Source of the DNA: Paenirhodobacter populi
Lineage (GTDB): Bacteria > Pseudomonadota > Alphaproteobacteria > Rhodobacterales > Rhodobacteraceae
NCBI RefSeq assembly: GCF_004022215.1
Contig: NZ_SAUZ01000003.1
Location: 248,001 to 312,000 of the forward strand
DNA: 64,000 nt
Direction of reading: 5' to 3'
Under the pieces are notes generated by a model, which did no database searches, was not told the origin of the DNA, and saw nothing but the letters and a program-made list of their open reading frames with translations. The position numbers were made by a program, and so were the translations under genes. Below, piece after piece: positions 48,238 to 56,940 of the stretch (positions are counted from its first letter, which is position 1; the number at the start of each line of letters is the position of its first letter).

Positions 48238-48921
48238 ATGCGCTCTTTCGATTTCAGTTCGTGGCAGGGGGTCCTGACCACCCTTCTGGGGCTGGCGGTC
48301 TTCACCCTGATCGGTGTCGGCATCCGGGTGCTGATGATGCTGACCATCCAGCAGCGCCAGCAGCGGATGAACCGGCAGATCAACGAACGGGTCCGCACGC
48401 TGATCGCGGCCTACAAGACGCTTGGCGGGTCGTTCACCGGCGAGCTGGTGGTGGATCCCTCGCATCTGCGGGATCTGAAACTGCGCGCGCAGGAAGAGGG
48501 CGCCGAGGCCGGGACGAGCGGATCGGACCGCGCGCGCCGCATCCGCGATGCGGTCGAGGCGGCGCTGTCCGACATCATCCTTCTGGGGACCGAGGAACAG
48601 GTGCGCCTTGCCGGTCAGGCGGCGCATGACATGGCGACGGGACAGCCTATCCGCACCGCGGAACTGGTCGTCTCGCTGCGCGACTACATCCGCAAGGCGC
48701 TGGATCTGGGGCCGATCCCGGCGGATGTGGTCATCCCGGTGCAAGGCCCCGCGCGCCAGCAGGCGGGTTCCGGCCGGGGCGGCAACAAGGGCGAGGGCGG
48801 CGGTTCCGGCGGCGGCGGCGGAGGTGGCGGCGGTGGCGGCGGCGGCATGGGCGGAGGCGGCGGCATGGGCATGGGGATGGGGATGGGCCTCGGCATGGGG
48901 CGCCGGTCCGAGGAAGGCTGA
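48238..48921 (+). CDS. Membrane-anchored protein with a Gly/Met-rich C-terminal tail
   Basis: 227 residues from MRSFDFSSWQGVLTTLLGLAVF. One TM helix at about 10-34, then a helical cytosolic domain with QQRMNRQINERVRTLIAAYKTLGGSF and RRIRDAVEAALSDIILLGTEEQVRLA (about 40-160). The tail from about 178 is an almost pure Gly run followed by alternating Gly-Met. I do not recognise the tail's role; Met/Gly repeats can bind copper or act as flexible spacers. Opens the run of glycine-rich genes to 52.3 kb. Confidence 0.8.
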   Translation: MRSFDFSSWQGVLTTLLGLAVFTLIGVGIRVLMMLTIQQRQQRMNRQINERVRTLIAAYKTLGGSFTGELVVDPSHLRDLKLRAQEEGAEAGTSGSDRARRIRDAVEAALSDIILLGTEEQVRLAGQAAHDMATGQPIRTAELVVSLRDYIRKALDLGPIPADVVIPVQGPARQQAGSGRGGNKGEGGGSGGGGGGGGGGGGGMGGGGGMGMGMGMGLGMGRRSEEG

Positions 48922-49036
48922 ACCGGGCGGCGGATTCCAGCCGCAGCACACCATCACCCGGCCCGCGCCCGCGACGGGATGGGCCGCCTCGTCCGTTCAG
49001 GGATCATGCAAACCGCGACTGCGGAAGGAATGGATC

Positions 49037-50308
49037 ATGGGACATGGACAATCTGGCACGCGGCGCCGCGCGCTTTTCGCCTCGGCGCTGTCGCTGACGC
49101 TGGCGGGGGTGCTGCCCGGAGTAGCGGCGGCACAGCAGACCACGGAGGTGGCGGAGCAGACGATGCCGGAAACCAGAACGCAGGCGATCGTCGCGGCGGC
49201 GAATGCCTTCCTTGACACGCTGGACGCGGCGCAGCGGGAAAAGGTCTCCTTCCCCTTCGATCCGGCGGACAGGCCCGTCGCCGCGCAATTCGCGCAGCAG
49301 GGCGGCCCGGGTGGTCCCGGCGCATCGGGCAACCGACCGCCGCGCGGCGAACGCCCCGCGGGGGCCGAAGGCGGCCGCAGGGGCGGCGGCCCGGCCGGAG
49401 GACCGCCGGAGGGCCGTCCGAACGGCGGCGCCCTGCCCGGCTTCGTCGGCGAACAATACGGCGCGGCGGTCTGGTCGAACTACCCGGCCAGCGACGTGCC
49501 CCGGCCCGGCCTGCCTCTGGGCGAGATGACCGAGGATCAGCGCGCCGCCGCGCTGCATCTGCTGGAAACCGTGCTCAGCCCCGAGGGCCTCGCCAAGGTG
49601 CAGCAGATCATGGGCTCGGATCAGGTGCTGCATGAGGGCGGCACCAATTACGCCTCGGGGACGGATCACTATACGCTCGGCCTGTTCGGCACGCCGGGCA
49701 CGGAGGATCCGTGGATGCTGCAGTTCGGCGCGCATCACCTTGGGCTGAACGTGGTCATCAAGGGCGCGCAGGGCGTGGCGACGCCGACGCTGACCGGCGC
49801 GCAGCCCGCCGTCTACACCGCCCCCTCGGGCGAGGAGGTGCGGGTTCTGGCGGGCGAGAACGACAAGGCCTTCGCGCTGCTCGACGCGCTTGATGATACG
49901 CAGCGCGGCAAGGCGATCCTTGACTATACCGTGGGCGATCTGGTCTTCGGCCCCGGCCACAGCGGTGAAACCATCGTGCCCGAGGGCCTGCCCGCGTCGG
50001 AGATGACAGCGGAACAGCGGGCGCTGCTGCTTGACGTGATCCGCGAATGGGCGGGGATCCTCAACGCCGATTACGCCGCCCCGCGGATGGCCGAGATCGA
50101 GGCGGGTCTTGACGACACATGGTTCGCCTGGAGCGGGCCGGTCACGCATGAGCCCGGTCGGAACGGGTCCTCCTACTACCGCATTCAAGGGCCACGGCTC
50201 ATCATCGAATTCTCGCCGCAGGGCGTGGGGGGAGATCCGACGATGCATGTGCATACCGTCTACCGCGACCCGACGAACGATTACGGTCAGGGGTTCACCG
50301 CGCCATGA
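49037..50308 (+). CDS. Secreted DUF3500 protein with a Gly/Pro/Arg-rich insert
   Basis: 423 residues from MGHGQSGTRRRALFASALSLTL. The signal has RRR then a hydrophobic core ending AAAQQ, possibly Tat. DUF3500 hallmarks: ANAFLDTLDAAQREKVSFPFD, GTDHYTLGLFGTPGTEDPWMLQFGAHHLGLN (HH pair) and a late HVHTVYRDPTNDYG. A disordered insert at about 95-140 (GGPGGPGASG, GGRRGGGPAGGPP) interrupts the domain between the FPFD and WSNYP segments. DUF3500 has no established activity. It overlaps the next gene by 4 nt. Confidence 0.85.
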   Translation: MGHGQSGTRRRALFASALSLTLAGVLPGVAAAQQTTEVAEQTMPETRTQAIVAAANAFLDTLDAAQREKVSFPFDPADRPVAAQFAQQGGPGGPGASGNRPPRGERPAGAEGGRRGGGPAGGPPEGRPNGGALPGFVGEQYGAAVWSNYPASDVPRPGLPLGEMTEDQRAAALHLLETVLSPEGLAKVQQIMGSDQVLHEGGTNYASGTDHYTLGLFGTPGTEDPWMLQFGAHHLGLNVVIKGAQGVATPTLTGAQPAVYTAPSGEEVRVLAGENDKAFALLDALDDTQRGKAILDYTVGDLVFGPGHSGETIVPEGLPASEMTAEQRALLLDVIREWAGILNADYAAPRMAEIEAGLDDTWFAWSGPVTHEPGRNGSSYYRIQGPRLIIEFSPQGVGGDPTMHVHTVYRDPTNDYGQGFTAP

Positions 50309-50862
50309 TGGGACGGGCGATGACGGGGCGGGGATTCCTGCTGGCGGCGCTGCTTCTGGCCGCCCCGGCTCAGGCGCACCGGCTGGACGAATATCTTCAG
50401 GCCGCGACCATCGCCGTGGCGCCGGGCGGGGTGGAGTTGCACCTGCGCCTGACGCCCGGGGCCGAGGTCGCCGATACGGTCATCGCCGGGATCGACCGCG
50501 ACGGCGACGGGGCCTTGTCGCGGGCGGAATGGGCGGAGTATGCGACGCAGGTGCAGCGCGACCTGTCGCTGGCGGCCGACGGCCAGCCCCTGCCGCTGCG
50601 CCTGACCGCCGCGCGGTTCGCCGAGGTCGGTGCGGTGAAGGCAGGCGAAGCGGTGATCGAACTCGATTTCACCACCGACCTGCCGCCCGCGAATGGCCCC
50701 CGCATCCTGACCTTCGAGAACCGGCACCGCGACGGCATCGCCGTCTACATGGTCAATGCGCTGATACCGCGCGATCCCTCGGTGCACATCCTCGGCCAGC
50801 ATCGCAGCCCGGATCAATCCTCGTGGCGGCTCGATTTCACCACCGAAGCGCCCGGAAACTGA
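50305..50862 (+). CDS. Exported EF-hand protein with HRLDEYLQ motif
   Basis: 185 residues (or 180 from the second ATG at 50320, which gives a better signal: MTGRGFLLAALLLAAPAQA). The mature protein starts HRLDEYLQAATIAV, a motif found in the periplasmic N-terminal part of HupE/UreJ-like proteins. A canonical EF-hand loop lies at 64-75 (D64, D66, D68, E75), so calcium binding is likely. It has no membrane helix after the signal. ATGA overlap with DUF3500 and 53 bp before the esterase gene. Confidence 0.78.
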   Translation: MMGRAMTGRGFLLAALLLAAPAQAHRLDEYLQAATIAVAPGGVELHLRLTPGAEVADTVIAGIDRDGDGALSRAEWAEYATQVQRDLSLAADGQPLPLRLTAARFAEVGAVKAGEAVIELDFTTDLPPANGPRILTFENRHRDGIAVYMVNALIPRDPSVHILGQHRSPDQSSWRLDFTTEAPGN

Positions 50863-50915
50863 ACAGACGCGCGGCGGGCGTGGCCTGCCGGCGCAAGACC
50901 ACCAAGGAGGCTCAC

Positions 50916-52289
50916 ATGCCCACACGTCGCGATTTCCTGATCCTCAGCGCCGGGGCCGGCGCGGTCCTGACCGTCGCCGCCCCCGCCTTCGCCCATGACG
51001 CGCACGGCCATGCGAAATCCGTCACCGCCATCACCGAGGTCTTCGGCGACGGCGTGCGGCTGACCGCCGTGGCGATCGAATACAACGGCACCGTGAAGGG
51101 CGAGGCCCTGACCGCGGGCAGCTTTGCCGTCGAAAGCCGCACCGTCACCGGGGCCTTCACCAGCACCTCGGCCGATCCGGCGGACCGCGCGGCGGAAGGC
51201 CCCTTCGTCATCGTCACCCTGTCGCCGGAGGATGTGAACGCACCGCTGGCGGTGAAGACCGGCGGGCCGCAGGGTAATGGCGGTCCGGGCAACGGCGGGA
51301 ATGGTGGCCCCGGCGGTCCGGGCGGCAAGGGCGGCCCCGGTCAGGCGGGCGACATCCCCACCTATGACACGACCTACCCGCCCGCCAGCGCGACCGTGCT
51401 GCAATCCGGCCCCGTCGCGCTGGTCAGCGGTCATGTGATGGAGGGCAGCACCACCCCCTTCGAGACGACGAAGGTGGAAAACCTGATCGTCGACGATTTC
51501 CGCCAGCTCGAATTCAACGACCCGGAGACGGGCAAGTTGCTGCGCTACAACCTCTTCGTGCCAAAGGATTACGACCCGGCGCGGCGCTATCCGCTGGTGC
51601 TGTTCATGCACGACGCGGGCGCAACCAGCGACGTGACCCGCACCACGCTGTTTCAGGGCCTCGGCGCGATCTGCTGGGCGAGCCCGGCGGATCAGGCGGC
51701 GCGGCCGGCCTTCGTCCTCGCCCCGCAATTCGCCGAGATCATCGCCGACGACGATTCCCATACCTCGGACGCGCTCGACGCAACGATCAACCTGATCAGG
51801 GCGCTGGCGGGCGAATACAGCATCGACACCGACCGGCTTTATACCACAGGCCAGTCGGGCGGCTGCATGATGTCCATCGCGATGAACATCAAATACCCGG
51901 AGTTCTTCGCGGCCTCCTTCCTCGTCGCCGGGCAATGGGACCCGGAACTGGTGCGGCCGATGGCGAAGGCGAAGCTGTGGATCCTCGTCTCGCAGGACGA
52001 CAGCAAGGCCTTCCCCGGTCAGAACGCCATCACCGAAGTGCTGGAGGCGGAAGGCGCCCAGATCAGCCGCGCCACATGGGACGCGCGCTGGACGGCCGGG
52101 GAATTCCGCACCGCCTTCGATGCGATCGACGCCGAGGCGAGCCCGATCAACTACGTGACCTTCGCCCCCGGCACCGTCATCCCCGAAGGCGAGACCGGCG
52201 CGGGCGCCAGCGGCCACCGCAACACCTGGCGCGTCGCCTATACGATCGAGCCGATCCGCGAATGGATCTTCCGCCAGTCGAAGGCCTGA
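50916..52289 (+). CDS. Tat-exported alpha/beta-hydrolase (COG4099-like esterase)
   Basis: 457 residues. Twin-arginine signal MPTRRDFLILSAGAGAV. The N-terminal immunoglobulin-like domain (about 30-110) contains TAVAIEYNGTVKGEAL. A Gly/Pro/Asn-rich spacer follows at about 111-145 (GGPQGNGGPGNGG). The hydrolase domain has YPLVLFMHDAGATS, nucleophile motif TTGQSGGCMMS, ILVSQDDS and a late ASGHRNTW. Resembles predicted peptidases/PHB-depolymerase-like esterases; the substrate is unknown. Last gene of the DUF3500-EF-hand-esterase operon, followed by a hairpin. Confidence 0.85.
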   Translation: MPTRRDFLILSAGAGAVLTVAAPAFAHDAHGHAKSVTAITEVFGDGVRLTAVAIEYNGTVKGEALTAGSFAVESRTVTGAFTSTSADPADRAAEGPFVIVTLSPEDVNAPLAVKTGGPQGNGGPGNGGNGGPGGPGGKGGPGQAGDIPTYDTTYPPASATVLQSGPVALVSGHVMEGSTTPFETTKVENLIVDDFRQLEFNDPETGKLLRYNLFVPKDYDPARRYPLVLFMHDAGATSDVTRTTLFQGLGAICWASPADQAARPAFVLAPQFAEIIADDDSHTSDALDATINLIRALAGEYSIDTDRLYTTGQSGGCMMSIAMNIKYPEFFAASFLVAGQWDPELVRPMAKAKLWILVSQDDSKAFPGQNAITEVLEAEGAQISRATWDARWTAGEFRTAFDAIDAEASPINYVTFAPGTVIPEGETGAGASGHRNTWRVAYTIEPIREWIFRQSKA

Positions 52290-52295
52290 TGCGCG

Positions 52296-52318
52296 CCCGG
52301 GCGGGCCATCCGCCCGGG
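52296..52318 (+). terminator. Hairpin after the esterase gene
   Basis: CCCGGGCGG-GCCAT-CCGCCCGGG, a 9-bp stem 6 nt after the stop, with a weak U-tract. Confidence 0.65.
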
Positions 52319-52399
52319 ACTTGAATCCCTGCCGCCATCCTGCCAGAACCCGGACAGGGGCTGAAATTCCGCCCCTTCCCTGACCAACCGGCGGAGCCG

Positions 52400-53359
52400 A
52401 TGACGCGCGAGTTTCTGGAACGCAATCAGGTCTGGGTCTATCTGGCGGCGATCCTTGCCGGGCTGGGGATCGGCAGTATCGCCCCCGGTCTTGCCCCTGT
52501 CTTCGAATGGCTGCTCTGGCCGGGGCTGGCGCTGCTCATGTATGCGACCTTCACGCAGGTCCGGCTGAGCCAGCTACCGGCCGCGTTCCGGGACCGGGCC
52601 TTCATGTCGGCGGCGCTGAGCGGCAATTTCATCGTGGTGCCGGTTCTGGTCTGGGGCGTGCTGCATCTGGTGCCCGACGATCCGGCGGTCCGGCTTGGCC
52701 TGCTGCTGGTGCTGCTGGTGCCCTGCACGGACTGGTTCATCACCTTCGCGCATCAGGCGGGGGGCGATCTGCGCCGGGCCATCGCCATCACGCCGGTGCA
52801 GCTCATTGCGCAGATGATCCTGCTGCCGGTCTATCTGCGGCTGTTCATGGGGGCGGATTTCATCCAGATCGTCTCGGCCGGGCGAATGGTCACGGTTTTC
52901 GCGGTGATCATCGCGCTGCCGCTGCTGCTGGCCGCGCTGACCGAAAGATGGGCGGGCGAAAGCCCCCGGCGCGGCGCGGTGGTCGACCGACTCGGCTGGT
53001 TCCCGGTGCCGCTGCTGGCGGTGGTGCTGATGTTCGTCGCCGCCTCGCAGGTCGAGACGGTGCGTAGCTCCCTGCCTGTTCTGGGCGAGATCTTCACCGC
53101 CTGCCTCGCCTTCCTGATCGGCGGAGTGGTTTGCGGGCTGGCGCTGGCGCGGGTGTTCCGCCTGCCCGTCCCGCAGGCGCGGACGCTGCTGTTCACGCTG
53201 ACCACGCGCAATTCCTTTGTCGTTCTGCCCTTCGCGCTGGCGCTGCCGGGCGGCTGGAACATCGCGGCGATCGTCATCGTGTTCCAGTCGATGATCGAGC
53301 TGTTCGGAATGCTTGCGCTGTTGTGGCTGGTGCCGCGCAAGCTGCTAGTCGCGCGGTAG
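52400..53359 (+). CDS. ACR3-like arsenite/bile-acid-symporter family transporter
   Basis: 319 residues, about ten TM helices. The BASS/ACR3 fold is shown by WLLWPGLALLMYATFTQVRLSQL, LVPCTDWFITFAHQAGGD (Cys109, matching the arsenite-binding Cys of ACR3) and TLTTRNSFVVLPFALALPG. ACR3 exports arsenite; this divergent subgroup without neighbouring arsR/arsC may move other substrates. Its end overlaps the convergent GNAT gene by 15 bp. Confidence 0.85.
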   Translation: MTREFLERNQVWVYLAAILAGLGIGSIAPGLAPVFEWLLWPGLALLMYATFTQVRLSQLPAAFRDRAFMSAALSGNFIVVPVLVWGVLHLVPDDPAVRLGLLLVLLVPCTDWFITFAHQAGGDLRRAIAITPVQLIAQMILLPVYLRLFMGADFIQIVSAGRMVTVFAVIIALPLLLAALTERWAGESPRRGAVVDRLGWFPVPLLAVVLMFVAASQVETVRSSLPVLGEIFTACLAFLIGGVVCGLALARVFRLPVPQARTLLFTLTTRNSFVVLPFALALPGGWNIAAIVIVFQSMIELFGMLALLWLVPRKLLVAR

Positions 53360-53881
53360 GGTGCCGTCACCCGCGCCAAGCGGGCGCTGCATCAGCACCG
53401 AATCCACCCACCGGCCGTGTTTGAAGCCCACCGAGCGCAGCGTGCCCACCGGCTGGAACCCCAGCCGGGAATGCAGCGCGATCGAGCCGCGGTTGCCGCT
53501 GTCGCCGATCACGGCGATCATCTGCCGCCACGGCCCCGCCTCGCACCGCGCGATCAGCGCCCCGAGCAGCGCCGAGCCGATCCCCCGCCCCGCCAGTCCA
53601 TCCGCGACATAGACCGAATCCTCGACCGTATGCCGATAGGCCGCCCGTGGCCGGTAGGCCGAGGCGTAGCAATAGCCAACCACGCGGCCATCCGCCTGCG
53701 CCACCAGATAGGGCAGGCCCGCGGCGACGACATGCGCCCGCCGCGCGTCGAGTTCGCGCGCATCGGGGGGCGTTTCCTCGAACGAGGCGCACCCGCCCAG
53801 CACGTGATGCGCGTAGATCGCCTGCACCGCCTCCATATCGCCGGCCTCGGCGTCGCGGATGCGTATCTCTGCGGAATTCAT
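53345..53881 (-). CDS. GNAT acetyltransferase (phosphinothricin acetyltransferase-like)
   Basis: 178 residues from MNSAEIRIRDAEAGDMEAVQ. DAEAGDMEAVQAIYAHHVLGGCASFEETPP, YCYASAYRPRAAYRHTVEDSVYVADGLAGRGIGSAL and SIALHSRLGFQPVGTLRSVGFKHGRWVDSVLMQR follow the Pat/MddA N-acetyltransferase pattern (acetyl-CoA site R/QGxGxG-like GRGIGS). Such enzymes acetylate methionine sulfoximine/sulfone or phosphinothricin-like amines. Cytosolic, monocistronic. Confidence 0.92.
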   Translation of the reverse strand: MNSAEIRIRDAEAGDMEAVQAIYAHHVLGGCASFEETPPDARELDARRAHVVAAGLPYLVAQADGRVVGYCYASAYRPRAAYRHTVEDSVYVADGLAGRGIGSALLGALIARCEAGPWRQMIAVIGDSGNRGSIALHSRLGFQPVGTLRSVGFKHGRWVDSVLMQRPLGAGDGTLPRD

Positions 53882-54219
53882 GTTGCCCCCGTTCACAGCC
53901 CGATCCGGGTATAGGGGATGCCGTTCCCGTGCAGAAGATCCGTCGCGCCCCGGAGCCCCCGCTGCGCGGCACGCCGCCCCAAAACGTCGCGCAATTCGGC
54001 AGTTCGATACCGAATCCCGCAATGCGGCCCGAATAACGCCCGCCAGCGCCGTTTTTTTCAGCTTTCCTTTGGGCCTGCCCGAAAAGGCGCTATGCTGGAA
54101 ACGGGAACGCCGCAACAGGATCGCCCGCCGATCCGAAAACAGCAGTCCATGAACCGCGCCGGCGTTCCGATCCGGATTTTCGCCCGCGCGCCCCCGCGAC
54201 CCGACAGCATCGAGGCCCC
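53882..54219. other. 338-bp intergenic region between the GNAT and transglutaminase genes
   Basis: Holds the divergent promoters. A hairpin TTCGG/CCGAA lies around 53994-54013. No small ORF with a ribosome-binding site, repeat copy or tRNA was found. Confidence 0.6.
54069..54096 (+). promoter_or_regulatory. Possible sigma-70 promoter for the transglutaminase-like gene
   Basis: TTGGGC, 16-bp spacer, TATGCT; would give a leader of about 115 nt. Sequence match only. Confidence 0.35.
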
Positions 54220-55029
54220 ATGCTCATCCGTTACGGCTACCAGATCGACATTACCTGCCCGCAGCCCACCCCGCTGGTCTGCATGCTGCTTGCCGAAACC
54301 GCGCGCCTGCCCGACCTTGTCGGCCCCGAGGATTTCAGCACCAATCCGCCCGGCGTGCCCGTGTCCACCTATACCGACATCTACGGCAACCGCTGCATGC
54401 GGATGACCGCGCCCTACGGCGATTTCTCGATCCGGGGCGATGCGACCATCACCGACAGCGGCCTGACCGATCCCGTATACCCCTATGCACGCGAGGTGCC
54501 CGTCGCCGATCTGCCCGATGAATGCCTGCTCTACCTGATGGGCAGCCGCTATTGCGAAACCGACCGGCTGAGCCAGATCGCATGGGACCTGTTCGGCAAT
54601 CTGGCGCCGGGATGGGGCCGCGTGCAGGCGATCTCGGATTACGTCAACGGGCATATCCGCTTCGACTATCAGCAGGCCAGCGCCACCCGCACCGCCTATG
54701 AGGTCTGGCAGGGCCGCGTCGGCGTGTGCCGCGACTTCGCGCATCTGTTCGTCGCCTTCTGCCGCTGCCTCAACATCCCCACCCGCTACGTCAACGGCCA
54801 TCTGGGCGACATCGGCGTGCCGGTGGCCGGACCGATGGATTTCAGCGCCTGGACCGAGGTCTGGCTCGAGGGCGGATGGCACACCTTCGATCCGCGCAAC
54901 AACGCCCGGCGCATCGGCCGGATCGTGATCGCGCGCGGACGCGACGCCGCCGATGTTCCGATGATCAACTCCTTCGGCCCGCATATGCTGAAATCCTTCG
55001 AGGTCTGGACCTATCCGGTCGACGCCTGA
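54220..55029 (+). CDS. Transglutaminase-like cysteine protease family protein
   Basis: 269 residues. N-terminal beta region with YGYQIDITCPQPTPLVCML and DIYGNRCMRMTAP; core transglutaminase domain at about 140-230 with nucleophile Cys170 in GRVGVCRDFAHLFVAFCRCL, then GPMDFSAWTEVWLEGGWHTFDPRNN (Asp224). The residue at the usual catalytic-His position (DFxAW) is Ser209, so activity may differ or the family uses another base. COG1305-type proteins often sit with glutamate-cysteine-ligase-like genes; none is adjacent here. Confidence 0.85.
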   Translation: MLIRYGYQIDITCPQPTPLVCMLLAETARLPDLVGPEDFSTNPPGVPVSTYTDIYGNRCMRMTAPYGDFSIRGDATITDSGLTDPVYPYAREVPVADLPDECLLYLMGSRYCETDRLSQIAWDLFGNLAPGWGRVQAISDYVNGHIRFDYQQASATRTAYEVWQGRVGVCRDFAHLFVAFCRCLNIPTRYVNGHLGDIGVPVAGPMDFSAWTEVWLEGGWHTFDPRNNARRIGRIVIARGRDAADVPMINSFGPHMLKSFEVWTYPVDA

Positions 55030-55046
55030 CCCGGCAGGGCCGGGGG

Positions 55047-55057
55047 GAGAAATTCTC
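55047..55057. promoter_or_regulatory. GAGAAATTCTC dyad upstream of the ssuD operon
   Basis: Perfect 5-1-5 palindrome (GAGAA/TTCTC) within GGGAGAAATTCTC, 145 bp before ssuD. A near copy precedes metQ at 58387-58398. Candidate sulfur-limitation operator. Confidence 0.55.
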
Positions 55058-55202
55058 TGCCGTGCCGGCCCCGGCGGTGGGTTCCTTCTCTTTGACCGGA
55101 AACCTTTGGAATGGCCCCGGGCGGAAGCGCGGGGCTATCAAGGGGCAGGATCCGCGCCGGCCGCCTTCGCGGCGGCGCTTTCGATCATGACGGAGCATCG
55201 CG

Positions 55203-56348
55203 ATGACGCGCACCCTGACGCCGGACATCTTCTGGTTCCTGCCCACCTCGGGCGATACGCGCTATCTGGGCAAATCCGATTTCGGGCGCGAACCGACGAA
55301 CGCCTATATGCGCGACATCGCGGTCACGGCCGAACGGCTTGGCTATGACGGGCTGCTGATCCCCACGGGCGCAAGCTGTCAGGACCCCTGGGTCACGGCG
55401 GCGAGCCTGATTTCCCAGACCAGCCGGATCAAGCTGCTGGTCGCGTTGCGCACCTCGATCATGGGGCCGACGGCTTCGGCGCGGCAGGCGGCGACGCTGG
55501 ATCAGGCGCTCGGCGGGCGGCTGTTGCTGAATGTCGTGCCGGGGGGCGATGCGACGGAACTGGCGGCGGACGGGGTATTCCTGAGCCATGACGAACGCTA
55601 TGAGGCCGCGGATGAATTCCTGACCGTCTGGCGCGCCATCCTGTCTTCGGACCAGCCCTACAGCTTCGCCGGCAAGCATCTGAAGGTGGAAAACGCGCGC
55701 AACTTCTTCCCCCCGGTGCAGCGGCCCTATCCGCCGCTGTATTTCGGCGGATCGTCCCCCGCGGCCCATGCGCTGGCGGCGAAACATGTGGACGCCTATC
55801 TGACATGGGGCGAACCGCCCGAGGCGGTGGCCGAAAAGATCGCCGATGTCCGTGCCCGTGCGGCGGAACAGGGCCGCACCGTGCGCTTCGGCGTGCGCCT
55901 GCACGTCATCGCGCGCGAGACCGAGGCTGAGGCATGGGCAGAGGCCGACCGGCTGATTTCCCACCTGACGGACGCGGATATCGCCGCGGCGCAGGCGAAC
56001 TACGCGCGCATGGATTCCGTTGGTCAGGCGCGGATGGCCGCGCTGCACGGCGGGCAACGCGATAAACTGGTCGTCGGGCCGAACCTCTGGGCGGGGGTCG
56101 GGCTGGTGCGCGGCGGCGCAGGAACGGCGCTGGTGGGCAACCCCGAGCAGATCGCCGAACGGCTGCGCGAATATCAGGCGCTTGGCGTCGATACCTTCGT
56201 GCTGTCGGGCTATCCGCATCTGGAGGAATCGATCCGCTTCGCCGAACTCGTCTTTCCGCTCTTGGGCAAGCGGCCGGTCACGCAGACCTCGGCCCAGACC
56301 GGCGGCGCCTTTGACATCCGCGTCACCCGGCAGGCCGCCGCGAGCTGA
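55203..56348 (+). CDS. ssuD: FMNH2-dependent alkanesulfonate monooxygenase
   Basis: 381 residues from [23 protein letters not shown]. The bacterial luciferase-like barrel shows the SsuD signature: HxG-type [35 protein letters not shown]-like [35 protein letters not shown] and [21 protein letters not shown]. It frees sulfite from alkanesulfonates using reduced flavin from the next gene's product. Length fits SsuD (about 380). Cytosolic; likely induced under sulfate starvation. Confidence 0.95.
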   Translation: MTRTLTPDIFWFLPTSGDTRYLGKSDFGREPTNAYMRDIAVTAERLGYDGLLIPTGASCQDPWVTAASLISQTSRIKLLVALRTSIMGPTASARQAATLDQALGGRLLLNVVPGGDATELAADGVFLSHDERYEAADEFLTVWRAILSSDQPYSFAGKHLKVENARNFFPPVQRPYPPLYFGGSSPAAHALAAKHVDAYLTWGEPPEAVAEKIADVRARAAEQGRTVRFGVRLHVIARETEAEAWAEADRLISHLTDADIAAAQANYARMDSVGQARMAALHGGQRDKLVVGPNLWAGVGLVRGGAGTALVGNPEQIAERLREYQALGVDTFVLSGYPHLEESIRFAELVFPLLGKRPVTQTSAQTGGAFDIRVTRQAAAS

Positions 56349-56379
56349 CCGAACCGGAACACGACCCAGGGACATCATC

Positions 56380-56940
56380 ATGACACAGCTTTCCATCGTC
56401 GGCCTGTCCGGCAACATCACCGGCCCGTCGAAGACCCGCGCGCTGGTCGAAACCACGCTCGGGCTTGTCGCCGAACGGCTCGACGCCCGGACCGACCTGT
56501 TCGAGATCGCCGATTTCGGCGCGGATCTGGGGCGGGCGCGGCGGTTCGACGATCTGTCCGAGGATGCCCGCGCGAAGGTCGAGGCGCTGGTCAACGCGGA
56601 TGCGCTGGTCGTCGCGACGCCGATCTACAAGGGCTCCTACCCCGGCCTCTTCAAGCATCTGATCGACCTGATCGACCCCTTCGCCTTCGTCCACAAGCCG
56701 GTGCTGATCGCGGCGACGGGCGGCGGCGACCGGCACGCGCTGGCGGTCGAGCATCAACTGCGCCCCCTCTTCGCGTTTTTCGAGGCGCGCGTTCTGGCGA
56801 CGGCGGTGCATCTGTCGGACCGCGATTTCCTTGACGGCAAGCCCGCGGCGCCGGCGGCCCTTGCCCGCCTGTCGCGCGCGGTGGAGGAATTCGAGCTGCT
56901 CTTCCCCGCCGCGCACCGCCGGAGCGTCGCGGCCGAATGA
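56380..56940 (+). CDS. NAD(P)H-dependent FMN reductase (SsuE/MsuE type)
   Basis: 186 residues from MTQLSIVGLSGNITGPSKTRALV. Flavodoxin-like fold with the phosphate loop SGNITGPSKT, TPIYKGSYPGLFKHLIDLIDP and IAATGGGDRHALAVEHQLRPLF, all SsuE/MsuE hallmarks. Supplies FMNH2 to SsuD. It starts 31 bp after ssuD and overlaps the next gene by 4 nt. Confidence 0.94.
   Translation: MTQLSIVGLSGNITGPSKTRALVETTLGLVAERLDARTDLFEIADFGADLGRARRFDDLSEDARAKVEALVNADALVVATPIYKGSYPGLFKHLIDLIDPFAFVHKPVLIAATGGGDRHALAVEHQLRPLFAFFEARVLATAVHLSDRDFLDGKPAAPAALARLSRAVEEFELLFPAAHRRSVAAE

Noticed and set aside
53990-54015. Possible tRNA T-arm (GGCAGTTCGATACC)
   Set aside because: No acceptor stem, anticodon arm or correct 5-7-5 T-arm pairing could be built around it.
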